Shown here piece after piece: positions 5,456-12,138 of a DNA stretch of 18,143 nt. Location of the stretch: assembly GCA_014377495.1 (NCBI GenBank), contig JACMPN010000161.1:1-18143 (forward strand), written 5' to 3'. How positions within the stretch are numbered: the first letter of the stretch is position 1; each line of letters begins with the position of its first letter. Source of the DNA: Candidatus Sericytochromatia bacterium (GTDB taxonomy: Bacteria; Cyanobacteriota; Sericytochromatia; JACMPN01). Both the position numbers and the translations under genes were made by a program. The notes beneath the pieces were generated by a model, which was given only the letters and a program-made list of their open reading frames with translations, had not been told where the DNA came from and did no database searches.

Positions 5456-6517
5456 ATGAACGAATACTGGCCTTACGTCGTCACGGTCCTCACCGCCTGG
5501 TTGGGGACGGATTTGCTGATCCCGTGGGTGACCCGCTATGCCTACGCCATGGGCAAAGTAGACAAACCCGACGGCCGCAAAGTGCACAGCACGCCAATCC
5601 CCCGCCTGGGCGGCATTGCCATCTACATGGGCTTCATTTTGGCCCTGGGGATGCTCGAGTTTTTGAAACCGGGTATCTTCTTCGCCACCCGGGGCCCCTG
5701 GGTCGGCATCGTCGCCGGGGCGACGGTCGTCTTCGGGCTGGGCATCCTGGACGACCTGCTGAACCTGCCCGCCAAAGTGAAACTCGTCATCCAGATCGGG
5801 GCTGCCCTGCTGGCGTACCATTTGGGCGTCCGGGTCGAGTTCGTCACGAACCCCTTCGGCGGCATGCTCGTCCTCCCGTACGGCGTCAGCCTGGCGATCA
5901 CCGTGTTCTGGCTGGTCGGGATCACGAACACGATCAACCTGATCGACGGCCTGGACGGGCTGGCGGCCGGCGTGACGACCATCGCCGCCATCACCCTGGG
6001 CATCCTGGCCCTGCAGACCGATCAGGTCTTCAGCGCCCTCATCGCCCTGACCCTGGCCGGCAGCACGATCGGTTTTCTGCGCTACAACTTCAACCCGGCC
6101 AAGATCTTCATGGGCGATTCCGGCTCTTTATTCATGGGATTCACCCTGGGGGCCCTGGCCGTCACCGGGGTGCTGAAGACTGCGGCCGCCGTGACCCTGG
6201 TCCTGCCGCTGCTGATTCTGGGCGTGCCGATCTTTGACACGACCTTTGCCATTTTGCGCCGCAGTCTGCAGGGCAAGCCGATTTTCGCCCCGGACCGCGG
6301 GCACCTGCACCACCGCCTCCTGGGCGCCGGGCTCTCCCAAAAACGGGCCGTGCTGCTCATCTACGGGATGAGCGCCCTGCTCGGCGGCTTGGCCCTGCAC
6401 TTGGCGGGGGCCCGCTGGGCCATCCCGATCATCATCATGTCCGGCCTCTATTTCGCCTGGAGCCTGCGTGACATCCATAACAACCGGTCACGGGCCGGCA
6501 AGACCGACCGTCCTTAA
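5456..6517 (+). CDS. wecA: Undecaprenyl-phosphate HexNAc-1-phosphate transferase (WecA/TagO type)
   Basis: This polytopic membrane enzyme of the MraY/WecA superfamily transfers a HexNAc-1-phosphate, usually GlcNAc-1-P from UDP-GlcNAc, to undecaprenyl phosphate at the cytoplasmic face. That starts a lipid-linked surface glycan. The 353 residues form about ten hydrophobic helices. Signature loops are DKPDGRKVHSTPIPRLGG (36-53), GLGILDDLLN with Asp99/Asp100, NTINLIDGLDGLAAG (158-172), KIFMGDSGSLFMGF (216-229, Asp221), and the WecA-specific basic loop APDRGHLHHRLLGAG (278-292). The HLHHR motif favours WecA/TagO over MraY. The ATG at 5456 fits the first helix although only a weak AGG lies close by. 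It is followed by a DUF983 gene and wecB, which makes ManNAc nucleotide sugar. The exact glycan cannot be told. Confidence 0.9.
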   Translation: MNEYWPYVVTVLTAWLGTDLLIPWVTRYAYAMGKVDKPDGRKVHSTPIPRLGGIAIYMGFILALGMLEFLKPGIFFATRGPWVGIVAGATVVFGLGILDDLLNLPAKVKLVIQIGAALLAYHLGVRVEFVTNPFGGMLVLPYGVSLAITVFWLVGITNTINLIDGLDGLAAGVTTIAAITLGILALQTDQVFSALIALTLAGSTIGFLRYNFNPAKIFMGDSGSLFMGFTLGALAVTGVLKTAAAVTLVLPLLILGVPIFDTTFAILRRSLQGKPIFAPDRGHLHHRLLGAGLSQKRAVLLIYGMSALLGGLALHLAGARWAIPIIIMSGLYFAWSLRDIHNNRSRAGKTDRP

Positions 6518-6541
6518 GGGATGGAGTGAGGCAGCACCACG

Positions 6542-6913
6542 ATGAACGCCCATTGGAATGCGGCCGTCCGCCTGCGCTGCCCTGCCTGTGGCCATGGCCG
6601 GCTGTACGCGCAGCTTTTCGACATGCACCCCGCCTGCCTGGCATGCGGCCAAACCTTCGTCATGGGGGATGGCGATTTTGTCGGTGGCGTTTACCTGAAC
6701 TACGGCGTGGTCGCGATCACCAGCTTCATCCTGTTCGCGATGATGGAGCAGGCCGGGACCTATACCGTCGGCCAGGAGGTCGGCTATCTGATGACCTTCG
6801 TCGTCCTGTTCCCCCTCCTGACGGTGCGCCACACCCGGGCGTTTTTCCTGGCGACGGTGTACAGCACCGGCACCCTGCCACGCCCGCCTGGCGATCACCG
6901 GCCCGCACCCTAG
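6542..6913 (+). CDS. DUF983 family zinc-ribbon membrane protein
   Basis: A 123-residue protein with an N-terminal zinc-ribbon pattern, RCPACGHG (Cys13, Cys16) and PACLACGQTF (Cys32, Cys35), then GGVYLNYG and two hydrophobic helices (about residues 54-70 and 80-100). This is the arrangement of the DUF983 family, whose biochemical role is not established; members often occur near respiratory oxidase genes, and a cbb3 operon lies 1.5 kb downstream. It begins 24 bases after the WecA-like gene, with GGAGTGAGG about ten bases before the ATG, so it is in the same operon. The C-terminus after the second helix (YSTGTLPRPPGDHRPAP) does not resemble a folded domain, so a recent frameshift at the 3' end is possible. 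Confidence 0.75.
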   Translation: MNAHWNAAVRLRCPACGHGRLYAQLFDMHPACLACGQTFVMGDGDFVGGVYLNYGVVAITSFILFAMMEQAGTYTVGQEVGYLMTFVVLFPLLTVRHTRAFFLATVYSTGTLPRPPGDHRPAP

Positions 6914-6934
6914 GGATTGTCTGAGAATAACCCC
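6913..6934 (+). repeat. Imperfect palindrome directly after the DUF983 stop codon
   Basis: A 22-base element begins with GGG at the last base of the stop codon and ends with CCC. Its arms pair with two mismatches and one wobble. There is no T-run. It may be a transcript-end structure or an old mobile-element end; the 190-base gap 6914-7103 otherwise shows only the wecB ribosome site. Confidence 0.2.
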
Positions 6935-7103
6935 AGGCACATCGCCACCCCAGATGAGGATGGCCTGGCAGAGCGAGGCCTGAGCATCCATCCGGCCCTT
7001 GTCGGCCCTGCCGGTGGGGGCGTCTTAGCGTAAACTGGCGTCGGAACGGCGCCGAGTGCTGCCTGTCCGCCCCGCAGCCGCTGCTTCCAAGGAGTTTCCG
7101 ATC

Positions 7104-8258
7104 ATGACCCGACCCACCGTGATGGCCGTCTTCGGCACCCGGCCCGAGGCGATCAAGATGGCCCCGGTGGTGCAGGCCCTGGCCGCCGACCCCGACATCA
7201 ACACCCGCGTCGTGATCACGGCCCAGCACCGCCAGCTGCTCGATCAGGTCATCGATCTATTCCGGCTGCCCGTACACCACGACCTGGACATCATGCAGCA
7301 GCGGCAGACGCTGCCCGAGCTGTCCGCCCGGATCATGACCCGCTTCAGCCCGATTTTGATGGAGGAAAAACCCGACCTGCTGCTCGTCCACGGCGACACG
7401 TCGACGACCTGCATCGCCAGTCTGGCCGCGTTTTATCAACAGGTCGCCGTCGGTCACGTCGAGGCGGGCCTGCGCACGGACGACCTCTACAACCCCTTCC
7501 CCGAAGAGATGAACCGTCGGGTGACGAGCCAGCTGGCCCGGCTGCACTTCGCCCCGACGGAGACGGCCAAGGCGGCGCTGTTACGTGAAGGCCATCCCCT
7601 CGATCACATCACCGTCACCGGCAACACGGTCATCGACGCCCTGCTGCAGACCGTGGCCACCAACAAGACCAAGCAGTTCCCCGAGTTCGCCGATCTCCCG
7701 ACGGACAAGCGATTGCTGATCGTCACGGCCCACCGGCGGGAAAACTGGGGCGAACCGATGCGGCAGATGGCCGAGGCCTTCCGGGACATTCTGGACCGGT
7801 TTCCGGACACGCACCTGGTTTTTCCGATGCACCCAAACCCCGTCGTCCGCGAAGTCGTCGAGCCGATCCTGGCCGATCACCCCAGGGCCAGCCTAATCCA
7901 GCCGCTGGACTATGCGCCGTTCTGCCACCTGATGGCGCGGGCGACCCTGGTGCTCACCGACTCGGGCGGCATCCAGGAGGAAGCCCCCTCCCTCGGCAAG
8001 CCCGTCCTCGTCATGCGGACGACGACGGAACGCCCCGAAGCCCTCTATGCGGGCACCGTCACCCTGGTCGGTACGGAGCGGGCCACCATCCGGGACAAGG
8101 CCAGTGAGCTGCTCGGCGATCCGGCAGCGTATGCGGCGATGAGCAAAGCCGTGAATCCCTATGGCGACGGTAAGGCGGCGATGCGGACGCACCAGGCGAT
8201 CCGCCATTTCCTGGGCCTGAGCGCCGAGCGGCCGGCCGAGTTTGCCCCCTTGGCCTGA
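7104..8258 (+). CDS. wecB: UDP-N-acetylglucosamine 2-epimerase (non-hydrolysing)
   Basis: WecB/MnaA interconverts UDP-GlcNAc and UDP-ManNAc in the cytoplasm and feeds surface polysaccharide or teichoic-acid linkage synthesis. The 384-residue product has the complete family signature: FGTRPEAIKMAPV at the N-terminus (10-22), TAQHRQLLDQV, LLVHGDTSTT, VGHVEAGLRTDDLYNPFPEE, VTGNTVIDALL, VTAHRRENWGEPM, and LTDSGGIQEEAPSLGKPVL followed by TTERPEA. I chose the ATG at 7104 because AAGGAG (7089-7094) lies nine bases before it; a longer frame from 7056 would add non-conserved residues. It lies 190 bases behind the DUF983 gene, so it may have its own promoter, but together with the WecA-like transferase it makes a coherent glycan-initiation set. 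Confidence 0.95.
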   Translation: MTRPTVMAVFGTRPEAIKMAPVVQALAADPDINTRVVITAQHRQLLDQVIDLFRLPVHHDLDIMQQRQTLPELSARIMTRFSPILMEEKPDLLLVHGDTSTTCIASLAAFYQQVAVGHVEAGLRTDDLYNPFPEEMNRRVTSQLARLHFAPTETAKAALLREGHPLDHITVTGNTVIDALLQTVATNKTKQFPEFADLPTDKRLLIVTAHRRENWGEPMRQMAEAFRDILDRFPDTHLVFPMHPNPVVREVVEPILADHPRASLIQPLDYAPFCHLMARATLVLTDSGGIQEEAPSLGKPVLVMRTTTERPEALYAGTVTLVGTERATIRDKASELLGDPAAYAAMSKAVNPYGDGKAAMRTHQAIRHFLGLSAERPAEFAPLA

Positions 8259-8321
8259 CGTCCCCCCGCCCGAAGCAACCGCCACCCTTCTCTAACTTTA
8301 CAATTCGATACACAAAGTGGT

Positions 8322-8365
8322 AAACCGCTGGGGAGGCAATCGGTTTTGGGCAAACCCCGTTGGGG
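8322..8365 (+). promoter_or_regulatory. Structured leader of the cbb3 operon
   Basis: AAACCG (8322-8327) and CGGTTT (8341-8346) form a 6-bp stem with a 13-base loop. CCCC-GTT-GGGG (8355-8365) follows. The nearest -10-like element is TACAAT (8299-8304), with no matching -35 box. No FNR/ANR site (TTGAT-N4-ATCAA) was found, although such control would be expected for a cbb3 oxidase. Confidence 0.3.
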
Positions 8366-8387
8366 GGAGGCCCGAGGGAGGTGCGGG

Positions 8388-8636
8388 ATGCTGGCGGCTT
8401 CCACTGCGGTACTCGTCATCGGCGCCCTGCTCATGCTGCTGGCCCTCGGGGGCCTGGCCTGGGCGTGGTCGGCCGGCCAGCTCCGCGGCAGCACCGACCA
8501 GGCGACGGTGATCTTCGATCCCGAAGACCGCCGCTACGAGCGGCCCTGGGAGACCAGTCCCCAACGTGAAGCGCGCATCCTCGCCCATGGATCGTTGCTG
8601 CCGCCCGAGCCCGGCCAATGGGGCGGATCCCGATGA
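8388..8636 (+). CDS. ccoS: CcoS-like cbb3 oxidase assembly protein
   Basis: An 82-residue protein with one N-terminal membrane helix (TAVLVIGALLMLLALGGLAW) followed by the short cytoplasmic motif of CcoS. The family usually reads W-x-V-R-S-G-Q-F-D-D ... I-L-x-D after the helix; here it is AWSAGQLRGSTDQATVIFDP. CcoS is needed in known systems for placing haem and copper in the CcoN subunit. The ATG at 8388 has GGGAGG six bases upstream (8376-8381). The gene stop overlaps the ccoN start in ATGA (8633-8636), so the two are translationally coupled. In Proteobacteria ccoS is usually the last gene of ccoGHIS; here it comes first and no ccoG, ccoH or ccoI is in the window. The motif is divergent, so a moderate confidence is given. 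Confidence 0.65.
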   Translation: MLAASTAVLVIGALLMLLALGGLAWAWSAGQLRGSTDQATVIFDPEDRRYERPWETSPQREARILAHGSLLPPEPGQWGGSR

Positions 8637-10150
8637 GCACGGCCGACGCCCCCGTCCATGATGGTGGGTTGACCCGGGCCGAACGGGCCGCCCTCGATGA
8701 GTCCGGCCGGCCGGTCGTGCTCGTCTGTTTCGTCTCGGCGCTGGTTTGGCTATTGCTCGGCTCGCTGTTCGGCGACGTCGCTTCCCTGAAAATGAACCTG
8801 CCGGACTGGGCAAACCAGTGGGGCTGGCTGACGTTTGGCCGCATCCGGCCCGTCCACCTGAACATGATGATCTACGGCTGGGCCTCGCTGGCCATGATCG
8901 GCGTCGCCATCTGGCTGCTGCCCCGTCTGCTGCACGCCCCGCTGCAAGTCCGCGGTCTGGCCGTCGCCGGCATCGCGCTCTGGAACATCGGCCTGGTGAC
9001 GGGCAACGGCCTGATCCTCGCCGGCCGGACGAACGGCATGGAATGGCTGGAAATGGACCGTTACCTGTCCGCCCCGTGGCTCGTGCTCGGCGGCGGCCTG
9101 GTCGGGCTGTCACTGTTCATCACCATGGCCCGGCGCCGGGTCAGCCACCTCTACGTGTCCGTCTGGTATGCGCTGGGGGCGTTTCTCTGGTTTCCCCTGA
9201 TCTACGTCACGGGCATGCTGCCGATCTATCATGGCGTCGAGCACGCCGCCGTGAACTGGTTCTATGCCCACAACGCCTTGGGTTTCTGGTTGACGGCCAT
9301 TTCTTTGGCGGCGATCTATTATTTCATCCCGAAAGTGCTTGGCCGGCCCGTGTTTTCGTATCAGCTGTCGCTGATCGGTTTTTGGGCCCTGGCCTTCTTC
9401 TATTCGCTGAACGGCATGCACCACCTGATCGGCGGACCGCTGCCCTCGTGGATGATCGCCACCAGCATCGTCGCCAGCCTGATGATGATCATTCCCGTCC
9501 TCGCCGTCGCCGTCAATCACCACATGACCATCGTCGGGCGCTTTGCAGCGTTGCGTTACTCGCCCACGCTCCGCTTCGTCGTCATCGCCGCCATGGCCTA
9601 TACGGCCGTGTCCCTGCAGGGGATTTTCACGGCCCTGGTCAAAGTCAACCGCCTCACCCACTTCACCCATTGGACGATCGGCCACTCCCACACGGGCGTC
9701 TATGGCTTCGTCACGATGGCCATGTTCGGCAGCATGTATTACATCCTGCCCCGCCTGACCAAACGGGAATGGCCCAGCGATCGCCTCATCCGCTGGCATT
9801 TCTGGCTGGCCCTCGGCGGCATCACCCTCTACGTGGTCGCCTTGAGCATCGGCGGCGTTTTGCAGGGTCTGGCCATGAACGACACCAGCCAGCCCTTTTC
9901 CAATTCCGTGATCGTGACCATGCCCTATCTCTGGGTCCGCACCCTGGCCGGCCTGATCCTCACCACGGCCCATCTGGTGTTTGCCTATCACGTCGGCTGG
10001 ATGCTGACCGCCGCCCCCCAAACCCGCCTGCTGCCGCCCTGGCACGAGCCGTGGCCGATCATCGTGCCGCCCGCCGACGAGGGCCCGGCGCCGGGGGTGG
10101 CGTCTTGGCCCGCCTCTGGCTGTTCATCTTCGGGGCGTTGGCGATCATGA
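8633..10150 (+). CDS. ccoN: cbb3-type cytochrome c oxidase catalytic subunit I
   Basis: CcoN reduces oxygen to water at a haem b3-CuB centre and pumps protons in the cytoplasmic membrane. The 505-residue protein has about 12 membrane helices. Visible ligands are a low-spin haem His in RIRPVHLNMMIYGW (His75), a CuB His in WFYAHNALGFW (His213), the two CuB histidines in FYSLNGMHHLIGGPLP (His263/264), and the haem b3/b histidines in THWTIGHSHTGVYGFV (346-353). Tyr257 sits where cbb3 enzymes have their cross-linked tyrosine. The ATG at 8633 gives the ATGA overlap with ccoS and starts before the first helix. A hydrophilic N-terminal tail of about 27 residues precedes helix I. The last residues after helix XII are a non-conserved tail read through the start of ccoO. 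Confidence 0.95.
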   Translation: MSTADAPVHDGGLTRAERAALDESGRPVVLVCFVSALVWLLLGSLFGDVASLKMNLPDWANQWGWLTFGRIRPVHLNMMIYGWASLAMIGVAIWLLPRLLHAPLQVRGLAVAGIALWNIGLVTGNGLILAGRTNGMEWLEMDRYLSAPWLVLGGGLVGLSLFITMARRRVSHLYVSVWYALGAFLWFPLIYVTGMLPIYHGVEHAAVNWFYAHNALGFWLTAISLAAIYYFIPKVLGRPVFSYQLSLIGFWALAFFYSLNGMHHLIGGPLPSWMIATSIVASLMMIIPVLAVAVNHHMTIVGRFAALRYSPTLRFVVIAAMAYTAVSLQGIFTALVKVNRLTHFTHWTIGHSHTGVYGFVTMAMFGSMYYILPRLTKREWPSDRLIRWHFWLALGGITLYVVALSIGGVLQGLAMNDTSQPFSNSVIVTMPYLWVRTLAGLILTTAHLVFAYHVGWMLTAAPQTRLLPPWHEPWPIIVPPADEGPAPGVASWPASGCSSSGRWRS

Positions 10151-10710
10151 TCTTCGCCGCCAACGTCCTCGTCTTCGTCCCCAAGGCCCAGCTGTCCCGG
10201 CTGAGCCCGCCGCCGGGCCTCAATCCTTACACGGGCGCCCAGCTGATCGGGCGTGACGTCTACATCGCCAACGGCTGCATCTATTGCCACTCGCAACAAG
10301 TGCGGGACGCGGCGATCACCACCGATCCGGAGCGCTGGGGCCGGCCGTCCGTGCCGGCCGACTACGTCTTCGATTTCCCCCACTTGCTGGGGACGATGCG
10401 CACGGGGCCCGACCTGATGAACGTCGGGGCCCGTCTGCCGGACCGGGCCTGGCATCTCGCCCACCTGTACAACCCCCGCTCCCTCGTCAAATGGTCGATC
10501 ATGCCGTCGTTCCCGTTCCTGTTCGAGATCCGGGACCGGGCCTTTGCCGACGAGGAGACGGTCAATCTCCCGCCCCCTTACGCCGCACCGCCCGGCAAGC
10601 TGATCGTGGCCACCAAAGAGGCCAGCCGCCTCGTCGACTACCTGCTCGGCATGGACCATACCTACCCCATCCGCCCCGAAGACCTCGTACCAACGCAAGA
10701 CGGCATGTAA
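10105..10710 (+). CDS. ccoO: cbb3-type oxidase membrane-anchored mono-haem cytochrome c subunit
   Basis: CcoO passes electrons from the soluble or CcoP haems to CcoN. The 201 residues have one N-terminal helix (LWLFIFGALAIMIFAANVLV) and a periplasmic haem-c domain: GCIYCHSQQVRD (Cys58, Cys61, His62), ERWG, RTGPDLMNVG and SIMPSFPF carrying the axial Met. These follow the known CcoO order. I chose the TTG at 10105 because only this start preserves the whole membrane helix, and GGGGGTGG lies just upstream. It overlaps ccoN by 46 bases. The alternative ATG at 10147 makes a neat ATGA overlap with the ccoN stop but removes 14 residues and about half of the anchor. Confidence 0.9.
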   Translation: MARLWLFIFGALAIMIFAANVLVFVPKAQLSRLSPPPGLNPYTGAQLIGRDVYIANGCIYCHSQQVRDAAITTDPERWGRPSVPADYVFDFPHLLGTMRTGPDLMNVGARLPDRAWHLAHLYNPRSLVKWSIMPSFPFLFEIRDRAFADEETVNLPPPYAAPPGKLIVATKEASRLVDYLLGMDHTYPIRPEDLVPTQDGM

Positions 10711-10750
10711 GTGCGGCCGTTGTTTGGGCCCATTTTAAGAGGCGATTGCC

Positions 10751-10774
10751 ATGGACCGATCCGATGAGCACTGA
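10751..10774 (+). CDS. Possible 7-codon leader ORF overlapping the CcoP start
   Basis: AGAGG (10738-10742) stands eight bases before an ATG (10751) that encodes MDRSDEH and stops at 10772-10774, inside the CcoP gene in another frame. The CcoP ATG at 10764 has no good ribosome site of its own, so terminating ribosomes could re-start there. This is an inference from spacing only. Confidence 0.2.
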   Translation: MDRSDEH

Positions 10775-11417
10775 AGACGGACCCGGCACCGATCCCGATC
10801 CGTTGGATCGCCAGTCGGACGTCACCGATCTCCACGCGTCCCTCCGCCGGGAAGGCGAAGAGCCCGCCGAGGGCCACGAGCCGGCACCCTGGTGGCTCTG
10901 GGCGGGTGCCGTGCTGGCCATCTTCGTCGGCGGCTTCTATTTCGGCCGGCACAGCGGCACCTTCACCGCGGCACCCCATCAGGGCTTCATCCCCCACGCC
11001 GGCCCCGGACCCAGCGCCAGTGCCACCCAGGCGCCACCTGACGGCAGCAAGATCTATGCCGGCCGCTGTGCCAGTTGCCACCAGCCGGATGCCAAAGGCG
11101 TGCCGGGCGCCTTTCCGCCGCTGATCGGGTCCGGGTACGTCACGGGGCCGCCCGAGACGCCGATCCGCATCCTCCTGCACGGGCTGCAGGGCCAGATCAC
11201 TGTCGGTGGCCAGACGTACAACGGCATCATGCCAGCCTGGAAAGACCAGCTCAGCGATGCGGAAATCGCCGCCGTTATCTCATACGAGCGCAGCCTGCCG
11301 GGCAATGGCGCCCCGGCCATCGCCCCTGAAGCAGTGGCGGCCGTCCGCCGAAAGACCGCCACCCGGACAAGCCCCTGGACGGCGGGCGGGCTCAAAGCCG
11401 CCGCAGGAGGGCCGTAA
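10764..11417 (+). CDS. ccoP: Single-haem CcoP-like cytochrome c subunit
   Basis: This third subunit of the cbb3 oxidase is 217 residues long, shorter than the usual ~300. A hydrophilic cytoplasmic N-terminus precedes one membrane helix, with APWWLWAGAVLAIFVGGFYF (41-60) resembling the WWLW entry of CcoP. A Pro/Ala linker and one cytochrome c domain follow: GRCASCHQPDAKG (Cys102, Cys105, His106), FPPLIGSGY, and YNGIMPAW with Met156 as likely sixth ligand, then DAEIAAVISYERS. Canonical CcoP has two CxxCH motifs; only one is present here. It begins 53 bases after ccoO. The ATG at 10764 is the only sensible start before the helix although its ribosome site is weak. It could equally be named a cytochrome c associated with CcoNO. 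Confidence 0.8.
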   Translation: MSTEDGPGTDPDPLDRQSDVTDLHASLRREGEEPAEGHEPAPWWLWAGAVLAIFVGGFYFGRHSGTFTAAPHQGFIPHAGPGPSASATQAPPDGSKIYAGRCASCHQPDAKGVPGAFPPLIGSGYVTGPPETPIRILLHGLQGQITVGGQTYNGIMPAWKDQLSDAEIAAVISYERSLPGNGAPAIAPEAVAAVRRKTATRTSPWTAGGLKAAAGGP

Positions 11418-11419
11418 CC

Positions 11420-11932
11420 ATGCGCCGCCATGCCCACCCCGTCGTCTCGATCGCCTTTGCCCACCGCGAGACCGTCGAACAAGCCATCGAGACCCTGATG
11501 GCCCACGGCATCGCCCGCGACCGGATCGAGGTGATCACCGATCCGGAGACGGCGGCCCGGGAGTTTGCCGGTCTCGTGCGACGGGTGCCCTTCCAGGTCC
11601 TCGGCGACGCCGCGCGGGGGGGCCTCGTCGGCCTGATCGCCAGCGCCACGCTCTCCCTGGTGATCGTGGCCCTTTCCGGGGCGGATGCCCCATGGGCCCT
11701 GTCGATCGTCCAACTGCTCGGTCCCAACGTCGGCACGCTCGGCGGCGCCCTCATCGGGGCCGTCGTCGGCTGGTTCCGCCATCGCCAGCCCAGCGACCTC
11801 TACTGCCGGGTCCGGCAGACGGGCGGCATCCTCATGCTCGTACACACCAGAAACACGGTCGAGGCTGATCGGGTGTTGGCCGTGTTGGGCCAGATGGGCG
11901 GCCGGGACGGCATCATGGAACAGGCCGCCTGA
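11420..11932 (+). CDS. Small membrane protein with glycine-rich helices, general-stress-17M-like
   Basis: A 170-residue protein ends the oxidase operon: it starts two bases after the CcoP stop, with AGGAGG nine bases before its ATG (11405-11410). The N-terminus (VVSIAFAHRETVEQAIETLM, then GIARDRIEVIT) looks like a beta-alpha-beta module. Two hydrophobic Gly/Ala-rich helices follow (GGLVGLIASATLSLVIVAL and VGTLGGALIGAVVGWF). The C-terminus returns to beta-alpha (LYCRVRQTGGILMLVHTRNT ... AVLGQMGG). This layout matches proteins annotated as general stress protein 17M or DUF1269-like membrane proteins, whose role is unknown. It is not CcoQ, which is much smaller. The operon position suggests a part in oxidase stability or redox stress, but that is inference. 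Confidence 0.6.
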   Translation: MRRHAHPVVSIAFAHRETVEQAIETLMAHGIARDRIEVITDPETAAREFAGLVRRVPFQVLGDAARGGLVGLIASATLSLVIVALSGADAPWALSIVQLLGPNVGTLGGALIGAVVGWFRHRQPSDLYCRVRQTGGILMLVHTRNTVEADRVLAVLGQMGGRDGIMEQAA

Positions 11933-12051
11933 CGACGGCAGGCCCCAATACCCACGTCACGGAATGGTTACGTTAAGCGAACGAGTGGCAAACTTGCCGC
12001 CGTGCAGGCATGCCGGGTCACCCGCCCGCAATCCGATCGTGTACCTTACGC

Positions 12052-12078
12052 TTGGTCATAATTTAACGGTGGGACCAA
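12052..12078 (+). promoter_or_regulatory. Possible -10 box inside an inverted repeat before the metalloenzyme gene
   Basis: CATAAT (12057-12062) is a good -10 match but has no clear -35 partner. It overlaps the left arm of a 6-bp inverted repeat, TTGGTC (12052-12057) and GACCAA (12073-12078). A repressor bound there would cover the promoter. The 206-base gap 11933-12138 shows nothing else. Confidence 0.25.
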
Positions 12079-12138
12079 CCCGGTGCCTGGCGCCGGGCAG
12101 GGTCTCCCCGTCAGCCACAATGGCGGATAGAAACGGCC

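Noticed and set aside
6913..7103. Possible insertion-sequence remnant after the DUF983 gene
   Set aside because: A palindrome-like start was noted, but no transposase fragment, matching second end or target duplication could be found.
8299..8320. FNR/ANR-type site before the cbb3 operon
   Set aside because: TTCGATACACAAAG vaguely recalls the site but keeps too few of the TTGAT and ATCAA positions.
9110..10045. A 311-codon open frame on the minus strand inside ccoN
   Set aside because: Composition is Gly/Asp/His-rich shadow of ccoN; no domain and no ribosome site.
8746..10710. A 654-codon frame that could be read as one large protein ending in CcoO
   Set aside because: Its first two thirds lie in the wrong frame of ccoN and read as Arg/Pro/His-rich filler. 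Only the part from 10105 is real and equals CcoO.
10284..11417. A 377-codon frame covering CcoP with a long N-terminal extension
   Set aside because: The extension lies over ccoO in another frame with Arg/Pro-rich composition; the real protein starts at 10764.
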